From a virus, in IMG/VR virus record IMGVR_UViG_3300031702_000049, positions 1 through 23,375 of that record: a stretch of 23,375 nt of DNA, one strand, 5' to 3'. Every line of letters starts with the position of its first letter. The stretch's first letter is position 1. Of this stretch, positions 12,320-20,100 are shown piece by piece. Made by a program: the position numbers and the translations under genes. The notes beneath the pieces are model-generated. The model saw only the letters and a program-made list of their open reading frames with translations, did no database searches and was not told the DNA's origin.

Positions 12320-12925
12320 ATGTTATTAAGTGAAAGATTAAGTCAGATAGTCGCACATTATGGAATTAATTTAACAGAGTTTTCTAAAAAACTTGGATTA
12401 AATAATAGTGTTACTATTTCTAAAATTATTAATCAAAACAGAAAGCCTTCATCTAAAACAATAGGCAGGATTATTAAAGCCTATCCTGAGATTAATTATG
12501 ACTGGTTAATAAATGGAAAAGGTGAAATGTTAAAAACTACTCAAACTAACTACTCTGATTCAGATGACTTAACAGCTACAGCTAAACAGGTAATCGATTA
12601 TTTACAAAGTATGTATAAAAGTGGTTCAGAAGATCGAACAGGTAAAACTATAAAAGAAATGGAGCAGAAGTTCATGGCTTTTTTATATGAAGGGAAAGAA
12701 GACCTTAATAAGGCTGCTGAAGCAAGGGAGCAAAGACTTATAGATTATACAGAAAAAGGACATAAAGTGCTAGATAAAAAAATAGATTATTTAAACAAGA
12801 AACTTGAAAATATAGATTTTACTATTGAAGAAATTGAGAAATATAATTTAATTGAAGAAGTAAGGAAAGAAGATAAACTAACTAAAAAATTAAAAAAAGA
12901 TTTAAAAAATGGAAAAAATATCTAA
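12320..12925 (+). CDS. CI-like phage repressor without S24 domain (201 aa)
   Basis: Residues 1-70 form an HTH_3 domain, with ERLSQIVAHYGINLTEFSKK, LGLNNSVTISKIINQNRKPS and the Bacteroidetes-typical closing INYDWLINGKGEML. It is the only large plus-strand gene and faces the early operon, so it should keep the prophage silent. The C-terminal half lacks the S24/LexA Ser-Lys peptidase; instead residues about 110-201 are a charged coiled coil (KKIDYLNKKLENIDFTIEEI, then a Lys-rich tail). Release of repression by RecA-driven self-cleavage is therefore unlikely. A small gene overlaps its 3' end. Confidence 0.8.
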   Translation: MLLSERLSQIVAHYGINLTEFSKKLGLNNSVTISKIINQNRKPSSKTIGRIIKAYPEINYDWLINGKGEMLKTTQTNYSDSDDLTATAKQVIDYLQSMYKSGSEDRTGKTIKEMEQKFMAFLYEGKEDLNKAAEAREQRLIDYTEKGHKVLDKKIDYLNKKLENIDFTIEEIEKYNLIEEVRKEDKLTKKLKKDLKNGKNI

Positions 12926-13064
12926 AAACTTTACTAAATCTTTAAATGAAGCTCACCTTCTACCAAAAAAAGACAGGTTTAAAATCTTCAAAATTTGGAG
13001 GACTGATTATGTAGCTAAATTAAAAAAGAAATATAATTTTAGTAAAATTAAGACAGAAATTTAA
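12909..13064 (+). CDS. small basic partner gene of the repressor (51 aa)
   Basis: A 51-residue ORF whose ATG lies 17 bases before the repressor's stop, in another frame: MEKISKNFTKSLNEAHLLPK, then DRFKIFKIWRTDYVAKLKKK and YNFSKIKTEI. It is very basic and helical. Its stop overlaps the integrase stop by four bases in convergent direction, so it fills the gap between the two genes. Co-transcription with the repressor suggests an immunity role. Family unknown. Confidence 0.45.
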   Translation: MEKISKNFTKSLNEAHLLPKKDRFKIFKIWRTDYVAKLKKKYNFSKIKTEI

Positions 13065-14266
13065 CTCCAAAATTTAACAGTAGTATCTATTAAGGTTTCC
13101 ATGTTTATCTTCTTATAACCCTTTAAAGTTTTTGCATCTTTTATTCCAGTAATTTTCATAATCTGGTGATCTGAAACTCCTCCCTCACTCATTAAAGTTA
13201 TAAAGGTTCTTCTTGCAGTATGGCTTCCTATCATTTGCCACTTAGGATAAATAGAAATATTTTTAAACTTTCCTTTTTCTCTTTCTTCTTTTATTTCATT
13301 ATTTAAACCTATTTTTTTACATATTTTCTGAATCCTCTTATTAAATTTTTGCGAACTTATCTTTGGCAGTCTCCATTCATACTTATCAAGTAAGGCTTTA
13401 AGCTTAGGATGTAAAGGAATATAAGAAATTGTATTAGTTTTTTTTGCCTTTTTTACTATAGCATCTCCTTTGCTGCTAATATCTGCCTTTTCAAATATAG
13501 AATAATCCGAAAACCTTTGACCAGTATAAGCTCCTATTAAAAATAAATCTCTTGCTGAATCATCTGCCTTATTTAAATCAACTTCCTCTAGTAGTTTTAA
13601 CTCTTTTTTTGTTAAGTGTGGATGATTAGTCTCATGTCTTTTAATACTTATGTTTTTATAGTCCTCATTAATTTTATACCCTTTTCTAGCGCACCAAATT
13701 AAACAAGTCTTAAAAAAATTTATATATCTATGCAAAGTATTATCGTAAAGATTATGTTCAATTCTTAAAAAAGCTATAAAATCCTGAAAAAAGGTATCGT
13801 CAAAATCTGTAAGTAGATATTTTTTATTTGTATATTCTTGAAAAGATAAAATTTTAGATAATACTACTTTATATTTTTGTATTGCTGGTTTACCTACTTG
13901 CTGAACTTTAATTTTTTCATCAATAAAAGCAGTAAAATAATCTTCTATATAAACATATTTATTTTCGCTTTCTTTATTAGGATTAAAATATTCTTTTAAA
14001 TGCCCTATAGTTAAATTATTGCCATGAGTATCTATAACATGCTGTAATTTGTTATTTATCTCAATAAGCTTATCTGTGATCCTTCTATTTTTATAGCTGT
14101 CTCCTCCTCTTTTAGATTTAGGAAGCCTGTTTTCTTTAGACCAGTCTATAGGGTTTATTTTTAGTTGTGTACTTAATTTAAATTTTTTATTTTCACTCTT
14201 AACAAAATACTGAATAATAATTAAACTTTCTTTATTTGAGTTAGGTTCTTTTAAATAATAATACAT
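13061..14266 (-). CDS. int: tyrosine integrase
   Basis: The enzyme that joins attP to a host tRNA gene. Residues 1-95 are the arm-binding part (FKLSTQLKINPIDWSKENRL is typical of Bacteroidetes integrases), about 105-200 the core-binding SAM-like domain, and 215-401 the catalytic domain. Catalytic residues: Arg251 (TGQR), a Lys near 275, His349 and Arg352 (SHTARR) and Tyr384 (LKGYKK). The place of the second histidine in TGHxxxxT is Ile375 (TGIKDAKT), a known variable position. Its ATG touches the first base of a repeated arm-type site, so integrase could block its own promoter. Confidence 0.93.
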   Translation of the reverse strand: MYYYLKEPNSNKESLIIIQYFVKSENKKFKLSTQLKINPIDWSKENRLPKSKRGGDSYKNRRITDKLIEINNKLQHVIDTHGNNLTIGHLKEYFNPNKESENKYVYIEDYFTAFIDEKIKVQQVGKPAIQKYKVVLSKILSFQEYTNKKYLLTDFDDTFFQDFIAFLRIEHNLYDNTLHRYINFFKTCLIWCARKGYKINEDYKNISIKRHETNHPHLTKKELKLLEEVDLNKADDSARDLFLIGAYTGQRFSDYSIFEKADISSKGDAIVKKAKKTNTISYIPLHPKLKALLDKYEWRLPKISSQKFNKRIQKICKKIGLNNEIKEEREKGKFKNISIYPKWQMIGSHTARRTFITLMSEGGVSDHQIMKITGIKDAKTLKGYKKINMETLIDTTVKFWS

Positions 14267-14288
14267 AGTGGTAAATATAGTGGTAAGT
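14266..14288 (+). repeat. attP arm repeat, integrase side
   Basis: Two copies of TAGTGGTAA separated by ATA and followed by GT; identical over 23 bases to 14462-14484 and in the same orientation. It starts at the first base of the integrase start codon. Likely arm-type binding site of the integrase N-terminal domain. Confidence 0.75.
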
Positions 14289-14396
14289 AAATGTATAACT
14301 AAATATTATTAATAGTAATATCTAGATATATAAAAATATTTTATAAGAGAATATATATGAGTAGATATAACCAAAAGTTATATTTAGTGTTAATAA

Positions 14397-14417
14397 GTTC
14401 GAGTCCCTTCTTCTCCG
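14397..14417 (+). tRNA. 3' end of a tRNA gene (probable tRNA-Ser), fragment at attP
   Basis: GTTCGAGT at 14397-14404 is G53 and the T loop; CCCTT (14405-14409) is the 3' strand of the T stem; CTTCTCC (14410-14416) is the 3' strand of the acceptor stem; G14417 is the discriminator base. The 5' strand of the T stem (expected AAGGG) is not present upstream, so only the last 21 bases exist. The implied acceptor GGAGAAG with G73 fits tRNA-Ser; another type cannot be excluded. CCA is not encoded. Confidence 0.75.
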
Positions 14418-14421
14418 CTAT

Positions 14422-14460
14422 AATCCCTGTAAGTCATTGATTTACAGGGGTTTTCTTTTT
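14422..14460 (+). terminator. host-type tRNA terminator carried in attP
   Basis: CCCTGTAA (14425-14432), a 9-base loop and TTACAGGG (14442-14449) form a perfect 8-bp stem, extended to 11 by a T-G wobble and two A-T pairs, followed by TTTTCTTTTT. It lies five bases after the tRNA end and on the same strand, so it terminates the tRNA transcript once integrated. Confidence 0.85.
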
Positions 14461-14461
14461 G

Positions 14462-14484
14462 TAGTGGTAAATATAGTGGTAAGT
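14462..14484 (+). repeat. attP arm repeat, lytic-gene side
   Basis: Exact second copy of the 23-base repeat at 14266-14288, same orientation, 196 bp away. It begins one base after the terminator's T run. Four TAGTGGTAA units thus flank the core in two pairs. Confidence 0.75.
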
Positions 14485-14501
14485 TTGTTGATAATTAGCA
14501 G

Positions 14502-15212
14502 TTATAAGTCCATCATAACATTAATGGCAGTATGCCCACCTATAACAATTCCGCAGCCTATAGCTTGTCTTCTAAAGTTTTTAGCATAAGCAGCGGCATA
14601 AGTTTTCTCATCTACTCCGCATCCTACTTGCATTCCAAAGACTTTGTATTTTTTACCTACATAAAATTGAGTTCCTGCTTTTGTATGGGTATGTCCACAG
14701 ACTGAACTCTGCATATTTTGCTGAGCCTTTCTATAAGCGTCTCCTCCTTCTCCATGCTCATAGCATACGTTGTCATATGTAACATTTTCTACCCAGTTCC
14801 ATTCAGTGCCTAAGACTTCGTTATAGTCTCTGATCCATTCTTTAGGAATATCACTATCAAAAGCTCTGCGCATACATAACCTGTCATGATTTCCTATGCA
14901 GACATCCGCTACAGGATATTTATTATTCCATTTTTCTATCTGGTCTATTGCGTGCTGTAACTCTTCACCTCCTCCATAGCCATTAGGATCAGTAGCATGA
15001 AAGGAGCTATAGTGTGAGTCTATAATATCACCTATAAATACTACTTGATTACAGTTATATTTAGAATAGGTTTCATTACAGAAATCAAAATAACCATCTA
15101 ACTCAAAAGGACAGTGCAAATCGCCAATAATAAGAATACGTGATTCATTTCTTGTAATGTTATCATAAGCAGTTTTTTTATTTCCTTTAAGTCTAGGTCT
15201 AAAGTCTTTCAT
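14502..15212 (-). CDS. calcineurin-like metallophosphoesterase (236 aa)
   Basis: All motifs of the two-metal phosphoesterase fold are seen in order: GDLH at 30-33, GDIID at 61-65, GNHD at 107-110, a His in YEHG at 151-154 and GHTH at 173-176. Such enzymes hydrolyse phosphomono- or diesters; the substrate cannot be read here. The length and the long N-terminal RPRLKGNKKTAYDNITRNES leader fit small phage members. It is the last gene of the rightward-to-leftward late operon before attP and overlaps the holin gene by ATGA. After integration it would sit beside the restored tRNA. A DNA- or nucleotide-processing job, or a lysogenic moron, are both possible. Confidence 0.85.
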   Translation of the reverse strand: MKDFRPRLKGNKKTAYDNITRNESRILIIGDLHCPFELDGYFDFCNETYSKYNCNQVVFIGDIIDSHYSSFHATDPNGYGGGEELQHAIDQIEKWNNKYPVADVCIGNHDRLCMRRAFDSDIPKEWIRDYNEVLGTEWNWVENVTYDNVCYEHGEGGDAYRKAQQNMQSSVCGHTHTKAGTQFYVGKKYKVFGMQVGCGVDEKTYAAAYAKNFRRQAIGCGIVIGGHTAINVMMDL

Positions 15213-15604
15213 TTTTTAACTTTTTCAATTGACCTGCCTCCAAAATATGCTCCAATTGTAGTAAGTAAAACAATCTGTAAAAGATCGGAATGAGAGTCTT
15301 TTAAATCAAAGCTTATTAAACCTCCATCTATAAAGACCATTAAAATAGTAGAGATTACTAAAAATATTAATACCATTGGTCTAACATTTTTACTAAGCCA
15401 TGAATCAGAATTTGCGTCTGAGAGCCATCTTTCAGTAATGTTCTTTTGAATATCCGCTTCAGCATCTATAAAAACTTGACTCATTTCTTTTTGCATTTGA
15501 GCCTTTTCAACTTTGCTAAAGGTATGTCTGTCTATTATATCACTAATCTTATTTGCTACTCCTGCTCCTGCTTGACCAAATAATTTTAATAATATTTTAC
15601 CCAT
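15209..15604 (-). CDS. holin, 3TM/GTA type candidate (131 aa)
   Basis: Residues 1-70 are an amphipathic, charged cytoplasmic part (FSKVEKAQMQKEMSQVFIDA). A short linker WLSDANSDSWLSKNVRPM follows, then two clear membrane spans: VLIFLVISTILMVFIDG and LLQIVLLTTIGAYFGGRS, with a basic end KVKK. The order matches the holin family first described for gene transfer agents (3TM holin, PF11351 by recognition), where the N-terminal helix is the third span. It would permeabilise the inner membrane and release the amidase. The gene is one base from the lipoprotein gene. Confidence 0.75.
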   Translation of the reverse strand: MGKILLKLFGQAGAGVANKISDIIDRHTFSKVEKAQMQKEMSQVFIDAEADIQKNITERWLSDANSDSWLSKNVRPMVLIFLVISTILMVFIDGGLISFDLKDSHSDLLQIVLLTTIGAYFGGRSIEKVKK

Positions 15605-15988
15605 TTATTTTTTTCCTTTTAATAACACTGCTCCAGATGGTCTAGTAGTAATGTCTGGAGATACTGGAGGCTTTTCAGATTTGTTTTTAGAAATAACAGT
15701 TGAACTACTTCCTCTATTGTCATTATATCTCCATTGATAGTTGTAATTTCTATAGTTGTAATTATTATAATAAGGACTAGAATAAATAGGATAATAAGAA
15801 TAATTTATGCTCGGTCTTATCTTATCTATAGCTATTAAAATAGTATCACCTTCTAATGTAACTGCTAAAACATGAGAAGCTGTAGGCGGCTTAGTATAAT
15901 CTGCGCAGCCTAACAACATAACAGAAAAAATAGCTAGAAATAATATAAATACAACAGGCTTTAAAAATGATATAATTACTTTTTTCAT
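15605..15988 (-). CDS. phage lipoprotein of the lysis block (127 aa)
   Basis: The N-terminus is a lipoprotein signal: basic MKKVIISFLKPV, hydrophobic FILFLAIFSVML, and a lipobox LLGC with Cys27 or nearby as the lipid site. The mature part has a short beta region (VLAVTLEGDTILIAIDKI), then a striking Tyr/Asn-rich stretch (YPIYSSPYYNNYNYRNYNY) and a Pro/Lys tail. Its place after a single-span coiled-coil protein and before the holin suggests an outer spanin role, but it is longer than typical Rz1 and not especially Pro-rich. Its ATG overlaps the previous stop by one base. Confidence 0.6.
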   Translation of the reverse strand: MKKVIISFLKPVVFILFLAIFSVMLLGCADYTKPPTASHVLAVTLEGDTILIAIDKIRPSINYSYYPIYSSPYYNNYNYRNYNYQWRYNDNRGSSSTVISKNKSEKPPVSPDITTRPSGAVLLKGKK

Positions 15989-16290
15989 TATTTAAAAACT
16001 TTTTTTTCTAGATTATCTATTCTTTTATTATGTTGATCTTCGAGTTTAGCTATGTAATCTTCTAAATACATGATCTTTTGCTCTATTATATCATGAGACT
16101 TAGCAGGAGGCAATTTTTTAGCTACTTCTATCTGCTGTTTATTAATTTCAATTTGCTTAGTTAAGGTAGAATAGGTCATGGTTATGCTAATTAACCCTCC
16201 TAATATTAAAATAATTGTTTTTAAATCTAGATTAAAATCAGTCTTTCCGTCTCCATCAATATCAAGGTTTACTTTTTTATTTAATGCCAT
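15988..16290 (-). CDS. single-span coiled-coil protein, inner spanin candidate (100 aa)
   Basis: The short N-terminus carries an Asp-rich loop DIDGDGKTDFNLD (residues 10-22), like a dockerin or EF-hand calcium site. One membrane span follows (TIILILGGLISITMTYSTL, about 25-43), then a charged coiled coil to the end (EINKQQIEVAKKLPPAKSHD, then LEDYIAKLEDQHNKRIDNLE). A membrane anchor plus periplasmic coiled coil is the i-spanin design, and the lipoprotein after it could be the outer partner. The Asp-rich loop is not usual for spanins. The gene overlaps the amidase by 14 bases. Confidence 0.6.
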   Translation of the reverse strand: MALNKKVNLDIDGDGKTDFNLDLKTIILILGGLISITMTYSTLTKQIEINKQQIEVAKKLPPAKSHDIIEQKIMYLEDYIAKLEDQHNKRIDNLEKKVFK

Positions 16291-16705
16291 TATTTAAATC
16301 TTTATATTCATCTTTAGCGTTAAAACATGGACATACTTTTTTATCTGTAAAGTCATTGTGTCCAAATATTTTGGCTTTTGGATGTTCTATTTTTAATGCG
16401 CTTAATACTTTTATTAAGGCTTTTTTTTGTTTATCGGTTCTAGTGTCTATCCACTTATCCATGTTTCGGTCCATGCCGCCAATATAACATACATGAATAG
16501 AGGCTCTATTATGACCATAAACTCCTGCGCCTGCTCTAGACATAGGTCTACCAGTCTCTACAGTGCCATCTAATTTAATTACTAAATGATAGCCACAGTC
16601 TGACCACCCTCTAGCAAGATGCCACTCTGTAATGTCATCTACATCAAACTCTTTAAATTCTGGAGTAGCTGAACAGTGAACTATAAGCTTATCTATTATT
16701 CTCAA
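16277..16705 (-). CDS. N-acetylmuramoyl-L-alanine amidase (endolysin, T7 lysozyme type)
   Basis: It cleaves the amide bond between muramic acid and the peptide stem, opening the host wall. Zinc ligands expected for the amidase_2 fold are His10 (LIVHCSAT), His116 (FGHNDF) and Cys127 (CPCF); Tyr39 or the GYH motif and Lys122/123 fit the active site of T7 lysozyme. No signal peptide exists, so a holin must release it. At 142 residues it is a bare catalytic domain. Translation starts at TTG (16705), since a stop lies three codons upstream; this TTG overlaps the stop of the small membrane protein as TTGA, so it is probably coupled. Confidence 0.9.
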   Translation of the reverse strand: MRIIDKLIVHCSATPEFKEFDVDDITEWHLARGWSDCGYHLVIKLDGTVETGRPMSRAGAGVYGHNRASIHVCYIGGMDRNMDKWIDTRTDKQKKALIKVLSALKIEHPKAKIFGHNDFTDKKVCPCFNAKDEYKDLNNGIK

Positions 16706-16842
16706 AGCTTTTTAGTTTTCATTACTGTATAAACTATAGTACAGATAAGAAGAATTACTTTTAACCAAGTTTCTATCTCAGTCATGGTTATCATAAAAGC
16801 CATTGTATTTATAGCGTAAATCTTCAAATCTGTAAAATCCAT
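16702..16842 (-). CDS. 46-residue membrane protein, holin or antiholin candidate
   Basis: A 46-residue ORF: MDFTDLKIYAINTMAFMITM, then TEIETWLKVILLICTIVYTV and a basic tail MKTKKL. The strand has one certain membrane span (WLKVILLICTIVYTVM) and perhaps a second weaker one (IYAINTMAFMITM) before it, the size and charge pattern of small phage holins. It stands directly ahead of the endolysin and its stop overlaps the endolysin's TTG start. The other holin candidate lies downstream at 15209-15604, so one may be an antiholin. Confidence 0.6.
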   Translation of the reverse strand: MDFTDLKIYAINTMAFMITMTEIETWLKVILLICTIVYTVMKTKKL

Positions 16843-16857
16843 AGATATTAAACTTAA

Positions 16858-17145
16858 CTACTTTATATATTCGTCTAATGCATCCATTGAATTGGCAGCT
16901 CCTTCTCCATCTTGCTTTTCTGGAATAGGTTCATAAGTTCCGTCTTGTAGTGAAACATTAACTTTTCCATAATTTGCCTCTAGCTCTTTTTTAAAGCCTT
17001 CATTTTTTTCCATTAAAGAAACTAAACCATGAAGTAGTTCATGTTTCTGTGCTTCTAGTACTCCTAGATCATGTAAAACTTTTGCTTGTTCTTGAGAGTG
17101 TTTTTGTAGGTTTTCTAGTTCTTCGTCTTTGATCTTGTTTATCAT
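16858..17145 (-). CDS. coiled-coil protein after the tail fibre (95 aa)
   Basis: The protein is a charged helix over most of its length (KDEELENLQKHSQEQAKVLH, then ALEAQKHELLHGLVSLMEKN-like heptads), with a short mixed segment NYGKVNVSLQDGTYEPIPE and an acidic end ALDEYIK. Proteins of this kind occur near tail-fibre genes of marine phages. A fibre chaperone or structural role is possible; no motif decides. The gene begins 31 bases after the fibre stop. Confidence 0.6.
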   Translation of the reverse strand: MINKIKDEELENLQKHSQEQAKVLHDLGVLEAQKHELLHGLVSLMEKNEGFKKELEANYGKVNVSLQDGTYEPIPEKQDGEGAANSMDALDEYIK

Positions 17146-17176
17146 CTTATTTATTAAGGGTTAATTTTTATAAGGT

Positions 17177-20100
17177 TTATTTACATTTACATTCTTGTTC
17201 TAATCTTTCTACTTTTGCAGTTAGCTCTTGTATTGCTTTTACTAAAGTTGGAATCATATCTCCCATCTTTAAAGATTTCTTTGTTTCTTCATCCGTATAT
17301 TTTGATTCACTAACTAAATCAGGTAAAACTTGTTCAACTTCTTGAGCAATAAAGCCTGCAATATTTTTTCCATCTCCATTTTTCCAATCAAACCTTTTTG
17401 GTTTTAACTTCATTACATCATCTAAACCTGTTTCTAAAGGTTTTATATTTTCTTTTAAAGTAATATCTGATAATCCACTAATAGAAGTGCTTGTGGCATA
17501 TATTTGACCTGCTGCACTAACATAGAATCTATAAGCGTTATTTGTCATATCATAAACATGCCAAGTATTTGCTCCAGTAGAGGGAATAGATGCAAAAGCT
17601 TCCCCATTTGGATCAAACCTAAAACCATCTGATATAGAGATATCTAATTCAGTTTTGCCAATTAAAAGCTTTCCCCCACTTGAAATCCTCATTCTTTCTA
17701 CAGAATTAGTATTAAATGCCATAAATTCATCTCCATGTTTATACGTTATTTGACCAGTATAAGAAGCAGCTCCATCTCCATCTCCAAATAATAAATATCC
17801 ATACCCTGTATTTGAACTTAAAATATTTATACCTGATTGAGTTGCTGAATAACTCCCTGTATGTAATAGAGTACCCGAATAACCTGTATCAGTTCCTCCT
17901 ATTTTTACAATACCATTACTGAATATAGACATTACTACACCTGTTCCTGACCCACCTTGTATTATATCTAAACCATAACTATTAGTTCCACTTGTCGGGT
18001 TTGACCTTAATCTCCATGTCGCCCCACTTGAAATATCTATTTCTGCCGCTGCTGAACCTGCTGTGTTTTTTGCTCTGATGTTTCCCTCTACATCTAATTT
18101 TTTAGCAGGCGAAACAGTTCCGATTCCGACGTTTCCAGTATAATCAATAGTAAAAGTTGCAGCTCCAGCCCCAGTCAGAGGATCACCTCCTAGTGTTGCA
18201 CTTCTCATAATATGAAAATTACCAATAGCTGTGTCTGCAGGACCAATTGCCCAGTTTCTAACATTAGTAGTAGTGGAAGTTGAATCAAATCTAATTATAG
18301 GGGCTGTAGCAAAATTGTTACTGTTACCAGATAAAGTTAAAAGACTACCAGGAGTTTGACCTACAGTAGCATTTGTTCCAATACCTACATTGCCATTTGC
18401 TTTTACAACCATCCTATTTGAAGGCTGTGTATCTGTTGTAACACTTCTTGTTGCAAAATATAAATCCCCTTTAGTATTTCCACTTCCACTTGTTGAACTA
18501 TATCCAATATATGCAGGAATATTAGTTCCTCCATTATACCCAAATCCAATTAAATTATTTTCACCATCATTACCTTCAAAACCAAGATGTAAATTCATAT
18601 CAGCTTTTGCAGCTCCAGTAATTCCAGTTCTTTTTATAGTAGTTAATCCAGAACTATCTATACGCATTTTTTCTGTGCCTGCTGTAGAAAATCCTAATAT
18701 ATTTGGATTAATATTAAACATACCGGTATCAGCGTCATCGTGAAAAGAATGTGCTGGTGCTGCTGCATCTTCTCTACCAGCTAAAAAAGCAGAATTTTCT
18801 GCTCTTATACTTCCATCTACTTGTAACTTACTATTAGGCCCAGTCGTTCCGATCCCGACGTTTCCTCCACCTGGATTAATTATAAAACTATCACCATTTT
18901 TAGTTTGTATTCCAGTGTTGTTAAGCGTATCATTTACATAAACTTGAAATCCATTTGTTCCGCTCGGCCCTTCAAACTGTGCAACATTGTTATCTCCTCC
19001 AGTTGCATCAGATGAAGGCCCTCTAACTACTAATCTATTTCCAGGCGAATCCGCTCCGATTCCTACATTTCCTGCAAAAGTTGCAGTTGTTCCTATTAAA
19101 GCACCTATAAGAGTTCCCCCTGTAAGTGGTAAATATAAACCTGCTGAAGTATCTACATAAGCAGTCGTGGCTACCTTTGTAGAATTGTTGTTTGCTGTTT
19201 GCGTAGTAGCAGTTACACCATTAGCTAAAACTCCTGAGATAGTTCCTGAAACTGTTAAATCTCCTGAAGCAATATCAACACTTGTTTGATTAAAGCGAAC
19301 TAGGGTGTTGCTGGGAGACGTTATGTAGGCGTTAGCTCCAAAGGTCAATTCATTAATATCGGTAATACTGTTACCGCCCATATCTAGTTCACCTGACATT
19401 GTTCCACCTGCTAAACGTAAAAATAGCCCTAAGTTCGGTGTTAGCCCATCAACATATGATTTAGTAGTAAAATTTGCTGCAGCAGTCGGTGTAATTCCAC
19501 TTACTAAACCTGTAAAAAATGCAGCTCCTGTTGCTGCACTAACTGTAAATTTATCTGTATTGACTGCTAAGTCTCCTGTTACATCTAAATCGCTGTTAAA
19601 AATGGCATTTTGACTCGCATCTATTGACATTGCTGGAGTTGATGCTGTATTAAAAGCAAGACCTCCTTGTTTGCTAGTAATTCCTAAAGTATTACTAGTT
19701 AGTGAAATAATAGCTCTTTGACTTGCTGCGCTATCTATCCAAACTATATCTCCTGAAGTTGCTGAGCCTGAGCTATTACTATCTGAAAGAGTAATAACTG
19801 GTAAAACATCATTTATAAAAATATCTTTTGTGAATACTAATTTTGTAGAAGCTTCTGAAATTGCTGAATCAGATAAAGTTGAGCTTGCTCCTACTCCAGT
19901 CCAAATAGGTAGTTTTCCACCTGTTCCTGAGCCAGTTACTTGTCCTGTATTTGCAGAATCTACATAATTTTTTACAGCCGCTGAAGTTGGTAGTGTTGTA
20001 TCATTGTTGTTCGATGCTATGCCCTGTGCTTCTGTAATAAATTCTCCAATAGTTGCGCCTGTGGCTAAATTGCTTTTTAAAGTTCCAAACGTAGTAAGAC

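Larger units (their letters stand above)
14289..14461 (+). other. attP core region with tRNA 3' end
   Basis: This 173-bp stretch between the two arm repeats has no gene. It holds an exact 12-bp palindrome ATATCTAGATAT at 14318-14329, a very AT-rich part up to 14396, then the tRNA 3' end at 14397 and its terminator. The identity segment for recombination should begin close to 14397 and may include the terminator. With integrase on one side and lytic genes on the other, this is attP and not a prophage end. Confidence 0.75.

Noticed and set aside
14397-14417. Complete tRNA gene
   Set aside because: Only the T loop, 3' T stem, 3' acceptor strand and discriminator exist; no anticodon arm or 5' half lies upstream.
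14266-14484. End of an integrated prophage (attL or attR)
   Set aside because: Phage genes continue on both sides and no host gene is seen, so attP is the better reading.
18390-18743. Plus-strand open frame of 117 codons inside the fibre gene
   Set aside because: It is a shadow of the fibre coding strand, hydrophobic because Thr/Ser/Gly codons read backwards, without a start context or neighbours on that strand.
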